Shown: piece by piece, positions 56,784 through 64,000 of the stretch
Position numbering within the stretch: position 1 is the first letter of the stretch
Layout: the number at the start of each line of letters is the position of its first letter
DNA from: Phocoena phocoena
Lineage: Eukaryota; Chordata; Mammalia; Artiodactyla; Phocoenidae
Reading direction: 5' to 3'
Assembly (NCBI RefSeq): GCF_963924675.1
Contig: NC_089230.1
Span: forward strand, 70,423,223-70,487,222
DNA: 64,000 nt
Program-made: the position numbers and the translations under genes
The notes under the pieces: generated by a model
The model's input: the letters and a program-made list of their open reading frames with translations, nothing else
Told to the model about the DNA's origin: nothing
The model's database searches: none

Positions 56784-59700
56784 TTAAATTCCATATATAT
56801 GTGTTAGCATACGGTATTTGTCTTTGTCTTTCTGACTTACTTCACTCTGTATGACAGACTCTAGGTCTATCCATCTCATTACAAATATCTCAATTTCATT
56901 TCTTTTTAAGGCTGAGTAATATTCCATTGTGTATATGTGCCACATCTTCTTTATCCATTCGTCCGATGATGGGCGCTTAGGTTCTTTCCATCTCCGGGCT
57001 ATTGTAAATAGAGCTGCAATGAACATTTTGGTACATGACTCTTTTTGAATTTTGGTTTTCTCAGGGTATATGCCCAGTAGTGGGATTGCTGGGTCATATG
57101 GTAATTCTATTTGTAGTTTTTTAAGGAACCTCCATACTGTTCTCCATAGTGGCTGAACCAATTCACATTCCCACCAGCAGTGCAAGAGTGTCCCCTTTTC
57201 TCCACACCCTCTCCAGCATTTATTGTTTCTAGATTTTTTGATGATGGCCATTCTGACTGGTGTGAGATGATATCTCATTGTAGTTTTGATTTGCATTTCT
57301 CTAATGATTAATGATGTTGAGCATTCTTTCATGTGTTTGTTGGCATTCTGTATATCTTCTTTGGAGAAATGTCTGTTTAGGTCTTCTGCCCATTTTTGGA
57401 TGGGGTTGTTTGTTTTTTTGTTATTGAGCTGCATGAGCTGCTTGTAAATTTTGGAGATTAATCCTTTGTCAGTTGCTTCATTTGCAAATGTTTTCTCCCA
57501 TTCTGAGGGTTGTCTTTTGGTCTTGATTATGGTTTCCTTTGCTGTGCAAAAGCTTTGGAGTTTCATTAGGTCCCATTTGTTTATTTTTGTTTTTATTTCC
57601 ATTACTCTAGGAGGTGGGTCAGAAAGGATCTTGCTGTGATTTATGTCATAGAGTGTTCTTCCTATGTTTTCCTCTAAGAGTTTGATAGTTTCTGGCCTTA
57701 CATTTAGGTCTTTAATCCATTTTGAGCTTATATTTGTGTATGGTGTTAGGGAGTGATCTAATCTCATACTTTTACAGGTACCTGTCCAGTTTTCCCAGCA
57801 CCATTTATTGAAGAGGCTGTCCTTTCTCCACTGTACATTCCTGCCTCCTTTATCAAAGATAAGGTGTCCATATGTGCGTGGGTTTATCTCTGGGCTTTCT
57901 ATCCTGTTCCATTGATCTATCTTTCTGTTTTTGTGCCAGTACCATACTGTCTTGATTACTGTTGCTTTGTAGTATAGTCTGAAGTCAGGGAGCCTGATTC
58001 CTCCAGCTCCTTTTTTCGTTCTCAAGATTGCTTTGGCTATTCGGGGTCTTTTGTGTTTCCATACAAATTGTGAATTTTTTTGTTCTAGTTCTGTGAAAAA
58101 TGCCAGTGGTAGTTTGATAGGAATTGCATTGAATCTGTAGATTGCTTTGGGTAGTAGAGTCATTTTCACAATGTTGATTCTTCCCATCCAAGAACATGGT
58201 ATATCTCTCCATCTATTTGTATCATCTTTAATTTCTTTCATCAGTGTCTTATAATTTTCTGCATACAGGTCTTTCGTATCCTTAGGTAGGTTTATTCCTA
58301 GATATTTTATTCTTTTTGTTGCAATGGTAAATGGGAGTGTTTTCTTGATTTCACTTTCAGATTTTTCATCATTAGTATATAGGAATGCCAGAGATTTCTG
58401 TGCATTAATTTTGTATCCTGCTACTTTACCAAATTCATTGATTAGCTCTAGTAGTTTTCTGGTAGCATCTTTAGGATTCTCTATGTATAGTATCATGTCA
58501 TCTGCAAACAGTGACAGCTTTACTTCTTCTTTTCCGATGTGGATTCCTTTTATTTCCTTTTCTTCTCTGATTGCTGTGGCTAAAACTTCCAAAACTATGT
58601 TGAATAAGAGTGGTGAGAGTGGGCAACCTTGTCTTGTTCCTGATCTTAGTGGAAATGCTTTCAGTTTTTCACCATTGAGGATGATGTTTGCTGTGGGCTT
58701 GTCATATATGGCCTTTATTATGTTGAGGAAAGTTCCCTCTATGCCTACTTTCTGGAGGGTTTTTATCATAAATGGGTGTTGAATTTTGTCAAAAGCTTTC
58801 TCTGCATCTATTGAGATGATCATATGGTTTTTCTCCTTCAATTTGTTAATATGGTTTATCACATTGATAGATTTGCGTATATTGAAGAATCCTTGCATTC
58901 CTGGAATAAACCCCACTTGATCATGGTGTATGATCCTTTTAATGTGCTGTTGGAATCTGTTTGCTAGTATTTCGTTGAGGATTTTTGCATCTATGTTCAT
59001 CAGTGATATTGGCCTGTAGTTTTCTTTCTTTGTGACATCCTTGTCTGGTTTTGGTATCAAGGTGATGGTGGCCTCGTAGAAGGAATTTGGGAGTGTTCCT
59101 CCCTCTGCTATATTTTGGAAGAGTTCGAGAAGGATAGGTGTTAGCTCTTCTCTAAACGTTTGATAGAATTCACCTGTGAAGCCATCTGGTCCTGGGCTTT
59201 TGTTTGTTGGAAGATTTTTCATCACAGTTTCAATTTCAGTGCTTGTGATTTGTCTGTTCATATTTTCTATTTCTTCCTGATTCAGTCTTGGCAGGTTGTG
59301 CCTTTCTAAGAATTTGTCCATTTCTTCCAGATTGTCCATTTTATTGGCATAGAGTTGCTTGTAGTAATCTCTCATGATTTTTTTTATTTCTGCAGTGTCA
59401 GTTGTTATTTCTCCTTTCTCATTTCTAATTCTATTGATTTGAGTCTTCTCCCTTTTTTTCTTGATGAGTCTGGCTAGTGGTTTATCTATTTTGTTTATCT
59501 TCTCAAAGAACCAGCTTTTAGTTTTATTGATCTTTGCTATCGTTTCCTTCATTTCTTTTTCATTTATTTCTGATCTGATTTTTATGATTTCTTTCCTTCT
59601 GCTAGCTTTGGGGCTTTTTTGTTCTTCTTTCTCTAATTGCTTGAGGTGCAAGGTTAGGTTGTTTATTCGAGATGTTTCCTGCTTCTTAAGGTGGGCTTGT

Positions 59701-60602
59701 ATTGCTATAAACTTCCCCCTTAGAACTGCTTTTGCTGCATCCCATAGGTTTTGGGTCGTTGTGTCTCCATTGTCATTTGTTTCTAGGTATTTTTTTATTT
59801 CCTCTTTGATTTCTTCAGTGATCACTTCATTATTAAGTAGTGTATTGTTTAGCTTCCATGTGTTTGTATATTTTACAGATCTTTTCCTGTAATTGATATC
59901 TAGTCTCATGGCGTTGTGGTCAGAAAAGATACTTGATACAATTTCAATTTTCTTAAATTTACCAAGGCTTGATTTGTGACCCAAGATATGATCTATCCTG
60001 GAGAATGTTCCATGAGCACTTGAGAAAAATGTGTATTCTGTTGTTTTTGGATGGAGTGTCCTATAAATATCAATTAAGTCCATCTTGTTTAATGTATCAT
60101 TTAAAGCTTGTGTTTCCTTATTTATTTTCATTTTGGATGATCTGTCCATGGGTGAAAGTGGGGTGTTAAAGTCCCCTACTATGAATGTGTTACTGTCAAT
60201 TTCCCCTTTTATGGCTGTTAGTATTTGCCTTACGTATTGAGGTGCTCCTATGTTGGGTGCATAAATATTTACAATTGTTATATCTTCTTCTTGGATCGAT
60301 CCCTTGATCATTATGTAGTGTCCTTCTTTATCCCTTTTAATAGTCCTTATTTTAAAGTCTATTTTGTCTGATATGAGAATTGCTACTCCAGCTTTCTTTT
60401 GGTTTCCATTTGCATGGAATATCTTTTTCCATCCCCTTACTTTCAGTCTGTATGTGTCTCTAGGTCTGAGGTGGGTCTCTTGTAGACAGCATATATAAGG
60501 GTCTTGTTTTTGTATCCATTCAGCCAATCTGTGTCTTTTGGTGGGAGCATTTAGTCCATTTACATTTAAGGTAATTATCGATATGTATGTTCCTATTCCC
60601 AT
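56784..60602 (-). CDS. L1 ORF2 protein (endonuclease and reverse transcriptase)
   Basis: A 1272-residue uninterrupted frame, close to the 1275 residues of human ORF2p. The N-terminal apurinic-type endonuclease has its key residues in place: N13 (TLNVNGLN), E42 (QETH), D144 (VGDFN), D204 and the D228-H229 pair (SDHN). The reverse transcriptase has the catalytic FADDMILY box near residue 700 and upstream YRPISLMN and [10 protein letters not shown] blocks. The C-terminal cysteine-rich motif fits C-x3-C-x7-H-x4-C (CWRGC ... HCWWEC). The protein nicks T-rich DNA and copies L1 RNA into the genome at the nick. All landmark residues being present, the element may be active. Confidence 0.96.
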   Translation of the reverse strand: MGIGTYISIITLNVNGLNAPTKRHRLAEWIQKQDPYICCLQETHLRPRDTYRLKVRGWKKIFHANGNQKKAGVAILISDKIDFKIRTIKRDKEGHYIMIKGSIQEEDITIVNIYAPNIGAPQYVRQILTAIKGEIDSNTFIVGDFNTPLSPMDRSSKMKINKETQALNDTLNKMDLIDIYRTLHPKTTEYTFFSSAHGTFSRIDHILGHKSSLGKFKKIEIVSSIFSDHNAMRLDINYRKRSVKYTNTWKLNNTLLNNEVITEEIKEEIKKYLETNDNGDTTTQNLWDAAKAVLRGKFIAIQAHLKKQETSRINNLTLHLKQLEKEEQKSPKASRRKEIIKIRSEINEKEMKETIAKINKTKSWFFEKINKIDKPLARLIKKKREKTQINRIRNEKGEITTDTAEIKKIMRDYYKQLYANKMDNLEEMDKFLERHNLPRLNQEEIENMNRQITSTEIETVMKNLPTNKSPGPDGFTGEFYQTFREELTPILLELFQNIAEGGTLPNSFYEATITLIPKPDKDVTKKENYRPISLMNIDAKILNEILANRFQQHIKRIIHHDQVGFIPGMQGFFNIRKSINVINHINKLKEKNHMIISIDAEKAFDKIQHPFMIKTLQKVGIEGTFLNIIKAIYDKPTANIILNGEKLKAFPLRSGTRQGCPLSPLLFNIVLEVLATAIREEKEIKGIHIGKEEVKLSLFADDMILYIENPKDATRKLLELINEFGKVAGYKINAQKSLAFLYTNDEKSESEIKKTLPFTIATKRIKYLGINLPKDTKDLYAENYKTLMKEIKDDTNRWRDIPCSWMGRINIVKMTLLPKAIYRFNAIPIKLPLAFFTELEQKNSQFVWKHKRPRIAKAILRTKKGAGGIRLPDFRLYYKATVIKTVWYWHKNRKIDQWNRIESPEINPRTYGHLIFDKGGRNVQWRKDSLFNKWCWENWTGTCKSMRLDHSLTPYTNISSKWIKDLNVRPETIKLLEENIGRTLYDINHSKILSDPPPRVMEIKTKINKWDLMKLQSFCTAKETIIKTKRQPSEWEKTFANEATDKGLISKIYKQLMQLNNKKTNNPIQKWAEDLNRHFSKEDIQNANKHMKECSTSLIIREMQIKTTMRYHLTPVRMAIIKKSRNNKCWRGCGEKGTLLHCWWECELVQPLWRTVWRFLKKLQIELPYDPAIPLLGIYPEKTKIQKESCTKMFIAALFTIARRWKEPKRPSSDEWIKKMWHIYTMEYYSALKRNEIEIFVMRWIDLESVIQSEVSQKDKDKYRMLTHIYGI

Positions 60603-60660
60603 TTTCTATATTGTTTTGGGTTCATTATTATAGGTCGTTTCCTTCTTTTGCATTTCTTAT

Positions 60661-61599
60661 CTAGAGAAGTTCCTTTAGCATTTGTTGTAAAGCTGGTTTG
60701 GTGGTGCTGAACTCTCTCAGCTTTTGCTTGTCTGTAAAGGTTTTAATTTCTCCATCAAATCTGAATGAGACTCTTGCTGGGTAGAGTAGTCTTGATTGCA
60801 GGTTTTTCTCCTTCATCACTTTCAGTATGTCCTGCCACTCCCTTCTGGCTTGTAGGGTTTCTGCCGAGAGATCAGCTGTTAACCTTACGGGGATTCCCTT
60901 GTGTGTTATTTGTTGTTTTTCCCTTGCTGCTTTTAATATGCTTTCTTTGTATTTAATTTTTGATAGTTTGATTAATATGTGTCTTGGCGTATTTCTCCTT
61001 GTATTTATCCTGTATGGGACTCTCTGTGCTTCCTGGACTTGATTAACTATTTCCTTTCCCATATTAGGGAAGTTTTCAACTATAATCTCTTCAAATATTT
61101 TCTCAGTCCCTTTCTTTTTTTCTTCTTCTTCTGGAACCCCTATAATTCGAATGTTGGTGCGTTTAATGTTGTCCCAGAGCTCTCTGAGACTGTCCTCAGT
61201 TCTTTTCATTCTTTTTTCTTTATTCTGCTCTGCAGTAGTTATTTCCACTACTTTATCTTCCAGGTCACTTATCCGTTCTTCTGCCTCAGTTATTCTGCTA
61301 TTGATCCTATCTAGAGTACTTTTAATTTCATTTATTGCGTTGTTCATCGTTGCTTGTTTCATTTTTAGTTCTTGTAGGTCCTTGTTAACTGTTTCTTGCA
61401 TTTTGTCCATTCTACTTCCAAGATTTCGGATCATCCTTACTATCATTATTCTGAATTCTTTTTCAGATAGATTGCCTATTTCCTCTTCATTTGTTAGGTC
61501 TGGTGGGTTTTTATCTTGCTCCTTCATCTGCTGTGTGTTTTTCTGTCTTCTCATTTTGCTTATCTTACTGTGTTTGGGGTCTCCTTTTTCAGGCTGCAC
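60661..61599 (-). CDS. L1 ORF1 protein (RNA-binding chaperone)
   Basis: A 312-residue uninterrupted frame. It starts MQPEKGDPKHSK, has a heptad-rich coiled coil at about residues 50-145 (used for trimerisation), an RRM-like domain from about 147 (TNIRIIGVPE) to 235, and a basic C-terminal domain to 312 containing the conserved RRNTPRHILIKLSK and AREKQQITHKG segments. In L1 biology this protein coats its own RNA and is required for retrotransposition in cis. Human ORF1p is 338 residues; the difference lies in the N-terminal and coiled-coil part, which varies between species. ORF2 follows after 58 bases, the normal L1 bicistronic order. No stop or frameshift is seen. Confidence 0.95.
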   Translation of the reverse strand: MQPEKGDPKHSKISKMRRQKNTQQMKEQDKNPPDLTNEEEIGNLSEKEFRIMIVRMIRNLGSRMDKMQETVNKDLQELKMKQATMNNAINEIKSTLDRINSRITEAEERISDLEDKVVEITTAEQNKEKRMKRTEDSLRELWDNIKRTNIRIIGVPEEEEKKKGTEKIFEEIIVENFPNMGKEIVNQVQEAQRVPYRINTRRNTPRHILIKLSKIKYKESILKAAREKQQITHKGIPVRLTADLSAETLQARREWQDILKVMKEKNLQSRLLYPARVSFRFDGEIKTFTDKQKLREFSTTKPALQQMLKELL

Positions 61600-62110
61600 G
61601 TTCGTAGTTCCCGTTGTTTTTGATGTCTGTCTCCAGTGGCTAAGGTTGTTTCAGCGGGTTGTGTAGGCTTCCTGGTGGAGGGGACTAGTGCCTGTGTTGT
61701 GCTGGATGAGGCTGGATCTTGTCTCTCTAGTGGGCAGGTTCACATCTGGTGGTGTTTTTGGGGTGTCTGTGGCCTTGTTATGATTTTAGGCAGCCTCTCT
61801 GCTAATGGGTGGGGTTGTGTTCCTGTTTTGCTAGTTGTTTGGCATAGGTTGTCCAGCACTGTGGCTTGCTGGTCGTTGAGTGAAGCTGGGTGCTGGTGTT
61901 AAGATGGAGGTCTCTGGGAGATTTCCACCGTTTAATATTATGTGGAGCTGGGAGGTCTCTTGTTGATCAGTGTCCTGAAGTTGGCTCTCCTACCTCAGAG
62001 GCAGAGCCCTGCCTCCTGGGCTGGAGCACCAAGAGCCTTTCATCCACACAGCTCAGAATAAAAGGGAGGAAAAGTAGAGAGAATTATTAGAAGTACTGCA
62101 TATTGTTCTT

Positions 62111-62639
62111 AAAGGTGTTTGGTGAAATGGATTGCAGAGATTTGTAGATTTCTTTTTCTTAATTTGCCTAAATGAATTTCAAGGGAAAATTAGTTGAACC
62201 GTATGTTTTTCAAAGAGAATAGACGCTCTTACTCATCAATGATAAAGAGAGTTTCAAAAGTCATTTCTATCAAGGAATGTTACAAAGTTCCAGTAGTCCC
62301 TGGCTTTAGGGACTAAGGAATGAATGAACATCATGGCAGGTCCCTTGTAGCTTCTGCTCATTTTTTTTTTTTCTGAATTTGATGACCTTGGTGTGTGGAG
62401 AAGAGAGGAAATAGCAATTGCCTATGTTTAAATGTCTGCTGTTCACTCAATTTTACCTTGGGAGGGCACGATGGGGAGACAGAAATATAAAAATTAGAGC
62501 TAGAAGAGCCTGAGTGGTCAAGTAAGAGAGTTGTATGTGGAGAAGCAACTGACCTTCAGAGGTAACAATGTTGACCATCTACAAGCTTCAGACAAGATAT
62601 TCATAAAATTTCAGTGATAGCCTCCATCAATGACATTAA
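62111..62639. other. Unassigned intergenic sequence
   Basis: Non-L1 sequence resumes after the target duplication. No gene or repeat recognised. Confidence 0.4.
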
Positions 62640-63050
62640 ACACTTTCAAGCTTCCTTGTCTTTCTTCATGGTTTTCCCTCAGCCCTGAATGTCCTTCAAG
62701 CCTACATGCTCATTTTTTAAGGAATTACTTACTCTTTCTTCAGTGAAGCCTTTCCCAATTACCATTCTTTCCATATTCCTTTCCCCAGGAGAAATAAACT
62801 CGCCCTCTAGAATGTTACCACAGCACTCCATGCATACCTCTCTTAAAAGAAAATAACTCAGTATCTGCTCTTCATGTAGGCCAACCAGCCCAGCTACAAT
62901 GGGAGATCCATAAGGGAGAGAGCTGTATCTTGTTTGTTTTTGCCACAGCGTACAGTGAAGATAAAAAAGTGATTAATGAAGGAGTGAATACATGAGTAAA
63001 TGTGTGAATAAATTAATAAAAAATTGAATAAATTTTGTAGGCCTATAAAG
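62640..63050 (+). repeat. L2 LINE 3' fragment
   Basis: Segments such as CCCTGAATGTCCTTCAAGCC, AGTGAAGCCTTTCCCAATTA and GAGATCCATAAGGGAGAGAG follow the L2 3' end in order, ending with GATTAATGAAGGAGTGAATA. Confidence 0.8.
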
Positions 63051-63159
63051 GAACCTAAAATTTGATAGGTCTGCAGGTTTTGCTTAGTGAGCTGCCAATT
63101 TGCCATTATCAGCAGAGACACAGAGGTCAGTAGTTCCTCACAAAAGGACAGGAAAGGAA

Positions 63160-63251
63160 AGACTTTCTCTCTTCTTTCCTTCCTTCATTCCTTCGTTTCT
63201 TCGTTCCTTCCTTTGTTCCTTCGTTTCTTCGTTCCTTTGTTCCTTCCTTCC
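63160..63251. repeat. TTCC/TTCG tetranucleotide repeat with higher-order period
   Basis: A pyrimidine tract of TTCC, TTCG, TTTC and TTTG units. A 20-base block starting CCTTCGTTTC occurs at 63190-63209 and again at 63218-63237, giving a 28-base higher-order spacing. Confidence 0.9.
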
Positions 63252-64000
63252 TGTTAGCATTGTGGCTGACACCTACATAAGATACTCCTCCCCATATTCT
63301 ACGTATTTTATCAGGACTGTCTTCAAAAGCTATTAGGATACTATATGAATTCAAAGGGGAAATACTCCTAAGGGGAGAATGTATTATATGCAGCATGGAG
63401 ATCATTCATTCTAGGGAGCTTCAGCAGGCAAAGCTATAGTTTCAGGAATTGACTGTTTCTGTTGCAGGCATCCCTAGAGTCTAGTCTAGCAATAAGAGGA
63501 GGAAAGTGGGGCTTTCTACATCCTAGGACACCCAGCTGGACACAGATGTGTTGTTGATTGAAGTGAGATGGGTAGAGAAGTCCAAGCTTCACAGGTGATG
63601 GATGTATTGTATCCTGGGAGCTATAGGCCCAGTGGCTCTAAAGGGATTGCCATATGAGGTTATTAACATAGTTACTTGTAGGTCATTAATTGTACATCTG
63701 TGCAAGTGAGTTGGTATTACAATAAATATCATTTCATCTAGAAAAACACCTATTTTGTAAGATTAAAAAATAAAATTACAGAAGAGTACCTAGAGATCTC
63801 TCCAACTCACATGGATTAGGGGGTGCTCTGTCAGGATAAAAATGTTTTCTCTGTTGGTGGAGACCCAAGACACCTTGGAGAAAAACTTCTTTGCTGTGAG
63901 GAAACCTGTAACAATGACTGTTGACCTAATAGCTGGTGCCATCTTCGGGGTGAACAGCTTAGATGAGCGAGGCACTGCATATCGGGGCACACATGCCCCT
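63252..64000. other. Unassigned terminal intergenic sequence
   Basis: No gene or repeat recognised. A 66-codon minus frame at 63790-63990 has no identifiable domain. Confidence 0.4.

Larger units (their letters stand above)
56396..62095 (-). mobile_element. Young near-full-length L1 retrotransposon with both ORFs intact
   Basis: The element lies on the minus strand. It has about 0.5 kb of 5' UTR (61600-62095), ORF1 (61599-60661), a 58-base spacer, ORF2 (60602-56784), a 3' UTR (56783-56418) with AATAAA (TTTATT on the plus strand at 56424-56429), and a tail of about 24 A residues (56394-56417 as T). A perfect 15-bp target-site duplication, CTGCATATTGTTCTT, flanks it at 56381-56395 and 62096-62110; the last T residues of the left copy run into the tail. 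Long clean tail, exact duplication and open ORFs point to a recent insertion. The 5' UTR may be slightly short for a cetacean L1, so the promoter could be incomplete. Confidence 0.95.

Noticed and set aside
58324..59892. Plus-strand frames of 143-152 codons within the L1
   Set aside because: These are antisense shadows of L1 ORF2 and have no independent support.
63790..63990. 66-codon minus-strand frame near the window end
   Set aside because: Somewhat protein-like but not matched to any family I recognise, and too short to support.
1..64000. CRISPR arrays, operons, phage or endogenous retrovirus
   Set aside because: No regularly spaced direct repeats, bacterial gene organisation, or LTR-gag-pol structure was seen; repeats are LINE, SINE, hAT and simple repeats.

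Overview
The window is mammalian nuclear DNA, most likely from a toothed whale or a close cetacean relative. It holds one spliced vertebrate gene with canonical GT-AG introns and CpG islands. It also carries tRNA-derived SINEs of the cetacean CHR type (starts near 39399, 47329 and 48769) and young L1 elements whose 3' ends and 5' UTR look like cetacean L1s. Old pan-mammalian repeats (MIR, L2, MER5-like, L1M) confirm a eutherian background. No prokaryotic features are present. The species call rests on remembered repeat families, not on a search.

Layout. Positions 1-13,000 are intergenic and hold decayed L1, MIR, L2 and MER5-like fragments plus a (CA)n microsatellite, with no supportable gene. 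Positions about 13,100-22,900 form a GC-rich upstream domain with two CpG-island blocks (13.1-15.35 kb and 20.2-21.9 kb). They are separated by an AT-rich, repeat-free stretch (about 16.4-18.6 kb) that may be regulatory. Positions about 22,900-25,600 are the promoter CpG island of the only protein gene, TBX18, on the + strand. Its eight coding exons run from 23597 to 50116 and join in frame to 612 codons plus stop. The T-box DNA-binding domain is spread over exons 2-7 and the long C-terminal regulatory region is in exon 8. A repeat-poor tract follows to about 54.6 kb and probably includes a long 3' UTR. From 54.6 kb to the end the sequence is intergenic and dominated by LINEs.

The most notable non-genic content is retrotransposon biology. 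(1) A 5.7-kb L1 lies on the minus strand (56396-62095), with both ORFs uninterrupted, a 24-nt A-tail and a perfect 15-bp target-site duplication. It looks young and potentially retrotransposition-competent. (2) A 5'-truncated L1 in TBX18 intron 4 (33975-34494) carries about 80 bp of non-L1 sequence with its own AATAAA and a second A-tail inside one perfect 14-bp duplication, the signature of 3' transduction. (3) An mRNA-like segment with a short open frame, stop, AATAAA and A-tail sits next to an old L1 in intron 6. (4) A SINE has landed 25 bp downstream of the exon 7 splice donor.

How it works together: TBX18 encodes a nuclear T-box transcriptional repressor of mesenchymal progenitors (established knowledge: somites, ureter, sinus node, epicardium). 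The upstream GC-rich and AT-rich tracts are plausible cis-regulatory DNA, and the mobile elements are passengers in introns and flanks.
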